Shown piece after piece: positions 24,928 through 32,878 of a stretch of DNA of 64,000 nt. The stretch covers positions 1 through 64,000 of the forward strand of contig JBBQWN010000009.1 of the NCBI GenBank assembly GCA_038210595.1, in the 5' to 3' direction. The notes under the pieces were generated by a model. That model saw only the letters and a list, made by a program, of their open reading frames with translations, was not told the DNA's origin and made no database searches. The stretch is from Glacieibacterium sp038210595. Lineage in GTDB: Bacteria > Pseudomonadota > Alphaproteobacteria > Sphingomonadales > Sphingomonadaceae. The translations under genes and the position numbers were made by a program. The stretch's first letter is position 1; each line of letters starts with the position of its first letter.

Positions 24928-25142
24928 CGCCGGCGCGCGGCGCGGACGATCTCGGCGCTCGCCAGCACCATCATCGACACCATGCCGCCGATCGCAAGCA
25001 AGCCGGCCGGCGTGACATCGACCCGCGCCGCCAGCCGCGCGGTGCCGAACTGCAGCTGGACCGCCGCGGACTGATAACCCTCGGGCGCGGCAGGCTCCGC
25101 CGGCACCGGCGCGGCCACCGGGTTCAGCTTGCCCTTAGACAT
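24924..25142 (-). CDS. Small single-span membrane protein
   Basis: A 72-residue protein with a Pro/Ala-rich N-terminal half and one hydrophobic segment (VTPAGLLAIGGMVSMMVLASAEIV) before a basic tail RAARRR, suggesting an N-out or N-in single-span membrane peptide. Its start overlaps the end of ychF by 8 nt on the same strand, so it is probably translated from the ychF mRNA. No family is recognised. Confidence 0.6.
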   Translation of the reverse strand: MSKGKLNPVAAPVPAEPAAPEGYQSAAVQLQFGTARLAARVDVTPAGLLAIGGMVSMMVLASAEIVRAARRR

Positions 25143-26235
25143 TGAACCGGAAGTTCAGCACGTCGCCGTCCGCCACCACATACTCCTTGCCCTCCGACCG
25201 GAAACGGCCGTGGTCGCGCGCACCGGCCTCGCCCTTGAACGCGACATAGTCGTCATAGGCGATCGTCTCGGCGCGGATGAAGCCCTTCTCGAAATCGGTG
25301 TGGATGACGCCGGCGGCCTGGGGCGCGCGGCTGCCCGCCGCCACCGTCCACGCCCGCGTCTCCTTCGGGCCGACGGTGAAGAAGGTCAGCAGCCCGAGCA
25401 GGTCGTAGCCGGCGCGCACCACCCGGGCGAGGCCGGTTTCGGTCAGGCCCAGTTCGGCGAGGAAGTCGGGGCGGTCGGCGGGGTCCATCTGGGCAATCTC
25501 GGATTCGATCGCGGCGGAGATGACGACCGCGCGCGCCCCTTCGGCTGCTGCCTTGGCCGCGACCTTGGCGGATAGGGCATTCCCGTTCGCCGCGCTCGCC
25601 TCCTCGACGTTGCAGACATAGAGCACCGGCTTGGCGGTCAGCAGCTGCGCCTGCGCCAGTGCCGCGGCCTCCTCCTCGTCGGCTGGAACCGTCAGCCGCG
25701 CCGGCTTGCCCTCGCGCAGCAGTTCGAGCGCGCGGCCCAGCACGGCCGCGGCCGCCTTCGCGTCCTTGTCGCCCTGCATGCCCTTCTTGGCAAGCGCCGG
25801 CACGCGCTTTTCCAGGCTCTCGAGGTCGCTCAGCATCAGCTCGGTCTCCACCGTCTCGGCGTCCGAGATCGGGTCGATCTTGCCTTCGACATGCGTCACG
25901 TCGTCATCGATGAAGCAGCGCAGGACATGGACGATGGCGTCGGTCTCGCGGATGTTGCCGAGGAACTGGTTGCCCAGCCCCTCCCCCTTCGACGCGCCGC
26001 GCACCAGGCCGGCGATGTCGGTGAAGCCCAGCTGCGTCTCGATGATCTTCGCCGACTGCGCGATCCCCGCCAGCACCGCGAGGCGCGGATCGGGCACCGG
26101 CACGTTGCCGACGTTCGGCTCGATCGTGCAGAACGGATAATTCGCCGCCGCCGCGCTCGCCGTCTCGGTCAGCGCGTTGAACAGCGTCGACTTGCCGACG
26201 TTCGGCAGCCCGACGATCCCGCAGCGAAAGCCCAT
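25135..26235 (-). CDS. ychF: Ribosome-binding ATPase/GTPase YchF
   Basis: A 366-residue Obg-like P-loop protein (Ola1/YchF) that hydrolyses ATP and binds ribosomes, acting in translation and stress responses. G1 is GLPNVGKST, followed by GFTDIAGLVRGASKGEGLGNQFL (G3 and hallmark loop). NVEE replaces the usual NKxD, which explains the ATP preference. A C-terminal TGS domain contains TFFTVGPKETRAWT. Normal length. A foreign-looking gene lies directly upstream, then pth. Confidence 0.97.
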   Translation of the reverse strand: MGFRCGIVGLPNVGKSTLFNALTETASAAAANYPFCTIEPNVGNVPVPDPRLAVLAGIAQSAKIIETQLGFTDIAGLVRGASKGEGLGNQFLGNIRETDAIVHVLRCFIDDDVTHVEGKIDPISDAETVETELMLSDLESLEKRVPALAKKGMQGDKDAKAAAAVLGRALELLREGKPARLTVPADEEEAAALAQAQLLTAKPVLYVCNVEEASAANGNALSAKVAAKAAAEGARAVVISAAIESEIAQMDPADRPDFLAELGLTETGLARVVRAGYDLLGLLTFFTVGPKETRAWTVAAGSRAPQAAGVIHTDFEKGFIRAETIAYDDYVAFKGEAGARDHGRFRSEGKEYVVADGDVLNFRFNV

Positions 26236-26568
26236 CTATATTTTCCAGCTCGAATCGGGACGGCCTTGCATCGGCGCCTGAAGAAGTACGGCTCGCACTT
26301 TGTCCGGGCCAAGCCATACTTTGTCATCCGCAAATCTAATTTGGTCGATTGGCTGCTTTTTACCATGTTCTTCAACGCAAATACGATGTGCAATTGCAAA
26401 ACCCTCTCGAAGCCACCACTCGGCGTAATCGGCGAGCTTTTCATTCAGTAAGTCTCGCAAGGGCCCGGTATGTTTAGCAAGCTCGCTATCAAGATAGCGA
26501 CTGAGCTCACCTATCGTCGCGTTTATCGACATGCTCGCTATTTGTGCGTCATGGTCAGCAGAGCTCAT
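26236..26568 (-). CDS. Low-GC hypothetical protein between pth and ychF
   Basis: A 110-residue, probably cytosolic helical protein with no signal or membrane segment and no recognised family. Notable stretches are SINATIGELSRYLDSELAKHTG and LADYAEWWLREGFAIAHRI. The gene is visibly lower in GC (about half by eye) than its neighbours and uses A/T-ending codons freely, a sign of transfer. It fits exactly between pth (2-nt gap) and ychF (abutting), so it travels in their transcript. ATG 26568 follows GAGGA; a longer frame overlaps pth. Confidence 0.65.
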   Translation of the reverse strand: MSSADHDAQIASMSINATIGELSRYLDSELAKHTGPLRDLLNEKLADYAEWWLREGFAIAHRICVEEHGKKQPIDQIRFADDKVWLGPDKVRAVLLQAPMQGRPDSSWKI

Positions 26569-26570
26569 TT

Positions 26571-27146
26571 TCAGTCCTCTCGGTTTCGGTTTGCGACCTC
26601 GTTCATGAAGCGCGCATCGTCGCCCGCCACCAGCCACGGCAGTTCCGCCGCCACCGCGCCGAGCACATCGGGCAGCCAGCCGCCGACCTCCGCCTTAGCA
26701 AAGTTGCCGAGCGCATGGCCCAGCACCTTGTCCTTGTGCCCGGGGTGGCCGATGCCCAGCCGGACGCGGCGGTATTCCGGCCCGACATGCGCGTCGATCG
26801 AGCGGATGCCGTTATGCCCCGCCGCGCCCCCGGCCGTCTTGACCCTGACCTTGCCGGGCGCCAGGTCGAGCTCGTCGTAGATCACCGTCAGCGCCTCGGG
26901 CCCGAGCTTGTAGAAGCGCAGCGCCTCGCCGACCGACCGGCCGCTGTCGTTCATATACGTCGCGGGCTTGAGCAGCAGCAGCTTCTCCGTCCCCACCCGG
27001 CCTTCGGCGACGAGTCCCTGGAAGCGCAGCCGCCAGGGGTCGAACCGGTACTGGTCGTGGATCACGTCGGCGGCCATGAAGCCGATATTGTGGCGCTGCA
27101 GCGCGTGCGTCGCGCCCGGGTTGCCGAGGCCGGCGAAGATCTGCAT
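26571..27146 (-). CDS. pth: Peptidyl-tRNA hydrolase
   Basis: A 191-residue peptidyl-tRNA hydrolase that releases stalled peptides from tRNA. The start MQIFAGLGNPG, the catalytic His in LQRHNIG (about H19), KPATYMNDSG, the Asp in VIYDELDL and GGAAGHNGIRSI are diagnostic. It lies 22 nt after rplY, the classic rplY-pth-ychF order. Length is normal. Confidence 0.97.
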   Translation of the reverse strand: MQIFAGLGNPGATHALQRHNIGFMAADVIHDQYRFDPWRLRFQGLVAEGRVGTEKLLLLKPATYMNDSGRSVGEALRFYKLGPEALTVIYDELDLAPGKVRVKTAGGAAGHNGIRSIDAHVGPEYRRVRLGIGHPGHKDKVLGHALGNFAKAEVGGWLPDVLGAVAAELPWLVAGDDARFMNEVANRNRED

Positions 27147-27168
27147 CCCACCGGCCCCGGAAACGCCG

Positions 27169-27831
27169 CTACTCGTCTTTCTTCTCGGCCTCGGCCTCGG
27201 CCGCCGATTCGGCGGCAGCGGCAGCGGCGACCGCTTCGTCCGCGGCAGCGTCGGCGCTCTGCAGGGCCGACGGCGCGACCATCGTCGCGACGGTGAAGTC
27301 GCGGTCGGTGATCACCGGCGTCACGCCGGCGGGCAGCGTGATCGCCGAGATGTGGATCGAATCGCCGATGTCGAGGCCGGCCAGCGAGAAGTCCAGCTGG
27401 TCGGGAATCGCGTCGGACGGGCAGTTCAGCTCGACCTCGTGACGGACGATGTTGAGCGTCCCGCCGCGCTTCATGCCGGGCGACTTTTCCTCGTCGGTGA
27501 AGTGGACCGGCACCGCGACGTCGATCTTCGCACCCTTGGCGAGGCGCAGGAAGTCGACATGCACCGGCCGGTCGCTGACGACGTCGAACTGGACGTCGCG
27601 CGGCAGGGTGCGGTGGGTGGCGCCGTCGAGATCGAGCTCGACCACCGAATTCATGAAGTGGCCGGTGTGGAGCAGCTTGGTCAGCTCCTTCTCGGGGACG
27701 TGGATCGAGATGGCGGCCTGTTTGTCGCCGTAGATGACGGCGGGGACACGACCGGTTCTGCGCACGGCACGGGAGGCTCCCTTGCCTGCCCGCTCGCGCA
27801 CCGCGGCCGCGAGTTGCATCGCTTCGCTCAT
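27169..27831 (-). CDS. rplY: 50S ribosomal protein L25 (CTC form)
   Basis: A 220-residue L25/TL5/CTC-type ribosomal protein that binds 5S rRNA. The N-terminal L25 domain includes RTGRVPAVIYGDK and the C-terminal beta domain VPVHFTDEEKSPGMKRGG. The last 30 residues are an Ala/Glu-rich acidic tail. ATG 27831 follows AAGGAAG; the upstream 16 residues are unlikely. First gene of the rplY-pth-orf-ychF-orf transcript. Confidence 0.96.
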   Translation of the reverse strand: MSEAMQLAAAVRERAGKGASRAVRRTGRVPAVIYGDKQAAISIHVPEKELTKLLHTGHFMNSVVELDLDGATHRTLPRDVQFDVVSDRPVHVDFLRLAKGAKIDVAVPVHFTDEEKSPGMKRGGTLNIVRHEVELNCPSDAIPDQLDFSLAGLDIGDSIHISAITLPAGVTPVITDRDFTVATMVAPSALQSADAAADEAVAAAAAAESAAEAEAEKKDE

Positions 27832-28058
27832 GGGTGCTTCCTTACAGTTGGACCCGTGCGCCTCCAGGGATGCGGGCACGGGCAGCGCGCGGCTATAGGG
27901 GTGTGGCCCCGGAGACGCAAGTCAGCCTTTTTGCGAGGGTTAGCGAAAGTCGTATTGCGGCTCCTTTCGTCGCGCGATAGGGACGTTCTGTCAGCTGCTT
28001 GGCAATGTGGCGACTGGGCGCGACTGGTTTCTTGATTTCGAACAGGGGAGTTTTTGTG
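27832..28058. promoter_or_regulatory. Divergent rplY / adhesin promoter region
   Basis: A 227-bp gap between two divergent genes. It should hold the rplY promoter and, on the plus strand, the adhesin promoter plus a leader ending in AACAGGGGAG, a good ribosome site 8 nt before the adhesin ATG. No confident promoter hexamers were identified and no hairpin stands out. Confidence 0.4.
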
Positions 28059-30329
28059 ATGACGATTTCGAAGACAGTGACGACGCGCGCCGGCCTTTTG
28101 GCGGCGGCAGGAATTTCGGCGCTCCTCATGTCGAGCCCGGCACTGGCCGGCGCGACCGCGACCTGCGAGGAAACGCCGGGTCTCGAGTGCGGCACCGGCT
28201 CGTCGACGGTGACGGTCATCGACACGGCGATTGGTCAGGGTGCCACCGCCGCAGGCGTCGGCGTACAGGGTGCGACGGCCGTCGGCGAGACCGCTTCCGC
28301 CACCGGTGCGGGCGCCACCTCATTGGGTGACGACGCCAGCGCGACGGGCGTCGGCTCGCTCGCGATCGGCGGCGACGACTCCGGCAATATCGGCGCGACG
28401 GCCAACGGTACGCACGCCAGCGCCGTCGGCAGCAAGTCGCTCGCCACCGGCACCGACACCACGGCCGTTGGATATGGCGCCCAGGCGACCGCCGATGGTA
28501 CAAGCGCTTTCGGTCGCGACGCGATCGCGATCGGCGGCAACAGCTCCGCCTTCGGTCTCAGCTCGCGGGCCAACGGCCGTGACGCGGTTGCGCTCGGCAC
28601 GCAGGCGCAGGCGCTGGGCATCCAGTCGACCGTCACCGGCGTCGGTTCGTTCGCCAGCGGCATGGGCTCGACGGCCAACGGTTATCAGGCGGCCGCCATC
28701 GGCAACAACACCACCGCCATCGGCAACTCGTCGCGCACCTCGACCGGCGACGCGGTTGCGGTCGGTACGCAGGCGCAGGCGCTGGGCTTCCAGACCACCG
28801 CGATCGGTGTCGGTTCGTTCGTTGACAGCACCGGCGGTACCGCGCTTGGTTACCAGGCGAGCGTGACCGGCGGCACGAACAGCACCGCCATCGGCACCCG
28901 CGCTGTCACTGTTGGCACCGAGGCCACCGCGGTCGGCACGGGCGCCAGCGCGACCGCAGACAGCGCTTCGGCGTTCGGCGTTTTCGCCAGCGCTAGCGCT
29001 AACAATGCGTCCGCTTTCGGGCGTAACGCCATCGCCAGCGGCAGCACCGACGGCGCAATTTCGCTGGGCTATAACTCCCAGGCCACCGGCGGCACCGGCA
29101 CCATTTATGCCTCGACGGCGCTTGGCGGTTACGCGCGGGCAACGGGCACGGGTTCGACAGCGGTCGGCAACGATGCGCAGGCAACGGGCGCTGGCTCGAC
29201 CGCCATCGGCGGCAACGACCCCGAGCGTGGCGACTTTGGCGCCCGAGCTCTTGGCGAGAACAGCACCGCGGTCGGTGCCGGCTCGCAGGCCACCGTCGGC
29301 GACTCGACGGCGGTCGGTAACACGGCAGCAGCGCTCAACTTCCAGACCGTCGCGCTCGGTGTCGGTTCGTTCGCGGATGCGACCGGCGCGGTCGCGCTCG
29401 GTTACCAGTCGTCGTCGACGGGCTTCAACAGCACCGCGGTCGGCCGCCAGTCGGTCGCGACCACCGGTGATGCTTCGGCCTTCGGCGACCAGTCGACGGC
29501 GGGCAACTTCCAGGCCACCGCCATCGGTGTCCAGGCGTTCGCCAACGGCATCTCGTCGACCGCCGTCGGCTACAAGTCGTCGGCAACCGGCCTGACGTCG
29601 GTCGCGCTCGGCGACAACGCCGAAGCCCGCAACGAGGATGCGGTCGCCATCGGTGACCTGGCCTCGGCCACCGGCTTCCACTCGACCTCGGTCGGCGGCG
29701 AGTCGCGGGCGACCACCACCGGCGCCCAGGCGTTCGGCTGGCAGGCGGCCGCAACCGGCGTAACCAGCCTCGCGGTTGGCCATCAGGCGGCGGCAAGCGG
29801 CGTCTCGGCGACGGCGCTCGGCAAGAACACCGTCGCGGCCTTCGACCGTTCGACCGCGGTCGGCTTCGGGGCGACGACGACCCGGGCCAACCAGGTCGTG
29901 CTCGGCAGCGCCGGTTCGTCGGTCACGGTCGGCGACATCGCCGCCTCGACCGCCGCTCAGACCGGTGCGGTCGGCCTCGTCACGGTTGACGGGTCGGGCA
30001 CGCTCGGCCGCAACACGACGGCGCTCGGCGACATCGCGACGCTGCAGGGTCAGACTTCGACCCTGTTCACCCTGCAGCAGCAGGATCGTCGCGAGATCCG
30101 CAAGGCAAACGAGGGCGTCGCCCTGGCGCTGGCGCTCGACACCCCGTCGATCCCGGCCGGTGCGAAGTTCGCGGTCTCGGGCGGCGGCGGCTACTACAAC
30201 AAGCGCGGCGCCGTCGCGGCGGCGATCTCGGCCGCCATCGGTCCGATGTCGCAGGTCTCGGCGGGTGTCGGCGTCGGCACCAACACCGGCGAAGTCGGCG
30301 CGCGGGCGGGCTTCCAGTTCGCGTGGTAA
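28059..30329 (+). CDS. Trimeric autotransporter adhesin (YadA-like)
   Basis: A 756-residue surface adhesin. It has a signal peptide (LLAAAGISALLMSSPALAG), then a very long head made of YadA-type SAxG repeats (for example NSTAIGT, STAVGNDAQATGAGS, VALGYQSSSTG), and a short neck (LGDIATLQGQTSTLFTLQQQDRREI). The C-terminal YadA anchor begins near GVALALALDTPSIPAGAKFAV and ends GARAGFQFAW with a terminal Trp. Three chains should form a 12-strand barrel and export the head. A 56-residue unit (168 nt) recurs around 28581 and 28749. The neck is very short, so the head would sit close to the surface. Confidence 0.93.
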   Translation: MTISKTVTTRAGLLAAAGISALLMSSPALAGATATCEETPGLECGTGSSTVTVIDTAIGQGATAAGVGVQGATAVGETASATGAGATSLGDDASATGVGSLAIGGDDSGNIGATANGTHASAVGSKSLATGTDTTAVGYGAQATADGTSAFGRDAIAIGGNSSAFGLSSRANGRDAVALGTQAQALGIQSTVTGVGSFASGMGSTANGYQAAAIGNNTTAIGNSSRTSTGDAVAVGTQAQALGFQTTAIGVGSFVDSTGGTALGYQASVTGGTNSTAIGTRAVTVGTEATAVGTGASATADSASAFGVFASASANNASAFGRNAIASGSTDGAISLGYNSQATGGTGTIYASTALGGYARATGTGSTAVGNDAQATGAGSTAIGGNDPERGDFGARALGENSTAVGAGSQATVGDSTAVGNTAAALNFQTVALGVGSFADATGAVALGYQSSSTGFNSTAVGRQSVATTGDASAFGDQSTAGNFQATAIGVQAFANGISSTAVGYKSSATGLTSVALGDNAEARNEDAVAIGDLASATGFHSTSVGGESRATTTGAQAFGWQAAATGVTSLAVGHQAAASGVSATALGKNTVAAFDRSTAVGFGATTTRANQVVLGSAGSSVTVGDIAASTAAQTGAVGLVTVDGSGTLGRNTTALGDIATLQGQTSTLFTLQQQDRREIRKANEGVALALALDTPSIPAGAKFAVSGGGGYYNKRGAVAAAISAAIGPMSQVSAGVGVGTNTGEVGARAGFQFAW

Positions 30330-30868
30330 GCCGGAAACTCGGCGGGCGGCACATCGCCGCCCGCTGCGTCCTGGGGGCGGTGCTGCTGGTCAGCACCGCC
30401 CCTGCGGCGTCACAGGTCCCCGGCGCGGTGCAGTCCGGGGCACCCGTCCCCGACCGGCTCGAACTGTCGCGACTGATCTGGTCGACGATGGCCGCGGTCG
30501 ACCATGCCAACCGTTCGGGCAATTATTCGGTGCTGCGCGATCTCAGCGCGCCGGGCTTCCAGGCCAATAACGATGCCGCCCGGTTGACGCAGGTGTTTGC
30601 AGGACTGCGGTCGCAGAACATCGACCTGTCGACGACGCTGTTACTGGCCCCCAGCTTCGCCGCCCAGCCGGCGATCGTCGGGCCCGGCCTGATGCGGCTG
30701 ACCGGCCAGTTCGGGCTGCGGCCGACGGCGATCAACTTCGACCTCATCTATCAATATACCAGCGGCCGCTGGAAGCTTTACGGCGTCTCCATCGTACCCG
30801 TGGCGCTGGCCACCACCCAGCCGGGGCCGGCCGCACCGCCGCCGCCATCGCAGCGCCGGAAGCCCTGA
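30323..30868 (+). CDS. Exported protein coupled to the adhesin
   Basis: A 181-residue protein with a signal peptide (CVLGAVLLVSTAPAASQ) and a Pro-rich tail. The middle (IWSTMAAVDHANRSGNYSVLRDL, then INFDLIYQYTSGRWKLYGVSI) resembles the NTF2-like or DUF4864-type fold by pattern, but this is a weak impression. GTG 30323 overlaps the adhesin stop by 7 nt, so translation is coupled and a periplasmic role in adhesin export or folding is possible. The LexA box for the next gene begins right after its stop. Confidence 0.7.
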   Translation: MVSRKLGGRHIAARCVLGAVLLVSTAPAASQVPGAVQSGAPVPDRLELSRLIWSTMAAVDHANRSGNYSVLRDLSAPGFQANNDAARLTQVFAGLRSQNIDLSTTLLLAPSFAAQPAIVGPGLMRLTGQFGLRPTAINFDLIYQYTSGRWKLYGVSIVPVALATTQPGPAAPPPPSQRRKP

Positions 30869-30869
30869 C

Positions 30870-30884
30870 GTTCCACTGATGTTC
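30870..30884 (+). promoter_or_regulatory. LexA (SOS) box
   Basis: GTTC at 30870-30873 and GTTC at 30881-30884 are separated by exactly 7 nt, matching the alphaproteobacterial LexA operator GTTC-N7-GTTC. It lies 22 nt upstream of the ATG of the Y-family polymerase gene, the expected place for SOS control. Confidence 0.8.
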
Positions 30885-30906
30885 CGCTTGTGCTAGGGTG
30901 GCGGCG

Positions 30907-32172
30907 ATGGACGAGTCGCCGCCCCTCCGCTGGCTGTATTTCGACCTGAACTCGTATTTCGCGAGCGTCGAGCAGCAATTACAGCCCGAATTGCGCGGCC
31001 GTCCGATCGCCGTGGCAGCGGTCCACACCGATTCCACCGCTGCCATCGCCGCCAGCTATGAGGCCAAGGCCTATGGCATCAAGACCGGCACCCCGATCTG
31101 GCAGGCCCGCGCCATGTGCCGCGACCTCGTCGTCGTCCCGGCCCGGCACGAAAAATATGTTCAGTTTCATCACGCCGTCATCGCCGAGATCGAAACCCAT
31201 GTGCCGGTCACCGCGGTCTGTTCGATCGACGAAGTCGCCTGCCGCCTGATGGACAACGAGAACGCGCCCGCCCAGGTCGCGGCGCTGGCGGCGCGGATCA
31301 AGGCGGGTATCGCGGCGAACGTCGGCGTCTGCCTGAAGTCGTCGATCGGGGCCGCGCCGAACCGCCTGCTCGCCAAGATCGCCAGCGACATGCAGAAGCC
31401 CGACGGCCTCACCATCCTGACCGCCGACACGCTGTACGCGCGCCTGTGCAGCCTCACTCCCGGCGACATCCCGGGGGTTGGGCGCAACATGGAAAAGCGG
31501 CTGGCGGCCAAGGGCATCGTCGACATGGCGCGGATCCTGGCGCTGACGCCGCGCGAGGCGCACGAGGTATGGGGCAACGTCTGGGGCGAGCGGCTGCACT
31601 GGCTGCTGCGCGGCGCCGACCTGCCCGAGCGCGCCGTGCAGCGGCGGACCATCGGCCACAGCAGCGTGCTCGCCCCCGACCGCCGCGGGCCGGAGCGCGC
31701 CCGGCTGGTCACCCGCCGCCTGACGATGAAGGCCGCCACGCGGCTGCGCCGGATGGAGTGCCGGACGTCGATGATCGTGCTGACGGTCAAGGGCGAGGCA
31801 GGCACGAAATGGTCGCACGGCTGCCGCCTGGTCGCGGCGCAGGACAGCTTCACCCTGCTCCACTGCGTCGAGGGCCTGTGGGCGCGGATGCTGGGCGAGA
31901 TGCCCGACCCGCGCTACCGGCAGGTGTCGGTGACCTTCCTCGAGCTGACGCCCGCCAGCGAGGCGCAGCTGGCGCTGTTCGATGCTGGCACGAGTATCAG
32001 CGCCGCGACCGAGGCGCGCCGCCTGTCGCTCAGCCGCGCGCTCGACAAGGCCAACGCGCGCTGGGGCCGCGATGCGGTGACCGTCGGCCACGACGAGCGC
32101 GGCGCGACGCGCTCGTCTGGGCCCAAGATCGCCTTCACCCGCATCCCCGAGCTGGCCGAGTTCAGCGAGTAG
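30907..32172 (+). CDS. dinB: Y-family DNA polymerase (DinB-like)
   Basis: A 421-residue translesion polymerase. Catalytic residues are in the opening motif YFDLNSYFASVE (D13) and SIDE (about D108, E109). A little-finger-like C-terminal region follows. QLALF at about 354-358 fits the beta-clamp binding consensus. It is larger than typical Pol IV and lacks the usual DMDAFFASVE wording, so it may be a distinct sub-branch. A LexA box lies upstream, so it should be induced by DNA damage. ATG 30907 is preferred over GTG 30898. Its stop region overlaps the convergent phosphoesterase gene by 11 nt. Confidence 0.87.
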   Translation: MDESPPLRWLYFDLNSYFASVEQQLQPELRGRPIAVAAVHTDSTAAIAASYEAKAYGIKTGTPIWQARAMCRDLVVVPARHEKYVQFHHAVIAEIETHVPVTAVCSIDEVACRLMDNENAPAQVAALAARIKAGIAANVGVCLKSSIGAAPNRLLAKIASDMQKPDGLTILTADTLYARLCSLTPGDIPGVGRNMEKRLAAKGIVDMARILALTPREAHEVWGNVWGERLHWLLRGADLPERAVQRRTIGHSSVLAPDRRGPERARLVTRRLTMKAATRLRRMECRTSMIVLTVKGEAGTKWSHGCRLVAAQDSFTLLHCVEGLWARMLGEMPDPRYRQVSVTFLELTPASEAQLALFDAGTSISAATEARRLSLSRALDKANARWGRDAVTVGHDERGATRSSGPKIAFTRIPELAEFSE

Positions 32173-32878
32173 CCATCGTCCGCACGGTCACATCGAGCCG
32201 ACCGCCCGCGACGGTCACCAGATTGAACGACGGCGGCGTCCGGCGGACCCGTTCGGACAAGGTGCCAGCGCCGATCATCCGGACCGGGCGCGCACCACCC
32301 TCCCACAGCCGGTCGAACGGATCATGGGTATGGCCGGTCAGCACCGCATCCGCGCCGGCCGCCGCCAGAGCCGCCAGCGCCGCCCCTCCGCCGCGCGTCC
32401 GCGTGTGCTCGAGCGGGTGGTGGCAGGCGACCAGCGCCAGCGTGCCGGGCCGCTTGTCCTGCAGCGCCGTGAGCGTCGTTGCCAGCGCCGTGCGGTGGAC
32501 GTGCCCGCTAGCCCAGTTGACGCGCAGCTGCGCGCGCGCCGTGGTCTTCAGCGACACCAGGGTGACGCCGTCGAGTTCCAGCGGCTGGTGCAGAACATCC
32601 GCCAGCGCCCTCACCCGGCCATAGGGGTTGAGCAGCCGCTGCCACGGCCGGAAAACCGGCAGATCGTGGTTGCCCGGCTCGATCCGCACCGGCACGGCGA
32701 GCGCCGACAGCCATGCCGAGGCGGCCGCGAACTCGCTACGGCGGGCGGTCGCGGTGAGGTCGCCGGTCAGCAGCACGAGGTCGGGCCGCTCCGCCCCGAC
32801 GACACCCGCGAACCAGTCCAGCGCAACGCGGTCCTCGGTGCCGAAATGCACGTCGGAGACATGGAAGATGCGCGTCAT
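32162..32878 (-). CDS. Calcineurin-like metallophosphoesterase
   Basis: A 238-residue metallophosphoesterase with all metal-binding motifs: DVHFG near the N-terminus, GDLTAT, GNHD, CHHPLEH and TGHTHDP. The compact size resembles the CpdA (cAMP phosphodiesterase) or YfcE class, but the substrate cannot be told. It overlaps the lipid kinase gene by 4 nt (ATGA) on the same strand, so the two are coexpressed; a role in lipid or lipid A precursor metabolism is possible but only inferred. Confidence 0.88.
   Translation of the reverse strand: MTRIFHVSDVHFGTEDRVALDWFAGVVGAERPDLVLLTGDLTATARRSEFAAASAWLSALAVPVRIEPGNHDLPVFRPWQRLLNPYGRVRALADVLHQPLELDGVTLVSLKTTARAQLRVNWASGHVHRTALATTLTALQDKRPGTLALVACHHPLEHTRTRGGGAALAALAAAGADAVLTGHTHDPFDRLWEGGARPVRMIGAGTLSERVRRTPPSFNLVTVAGGRLDVTVRTMATR

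Noticed and set aside
28320..29783. 487-codon open frame on the minus strand across the adhesin head
   Set aside because: It is the mirror of a low-complexity repeat: the adhesin's regular codon pattern keeps the opposite frame open. No ribosome site or family match; the plus-strand YadA reading explains the DNA.
28059..30329. CRISPR-like regular repeats
   Set aside because: The periodicity is coding (three-base phase, protein repeats) with no identical short repeats separated by unique spacers.
31116..32624. 502-codon plus-strand frame overlapping the polymerase and phosphoesterase
   Set aside because: Arg/Pro/Ala-rich shadow of the polymerase frame and antisense to the phosphoesterase; both real genes have intact motifs.
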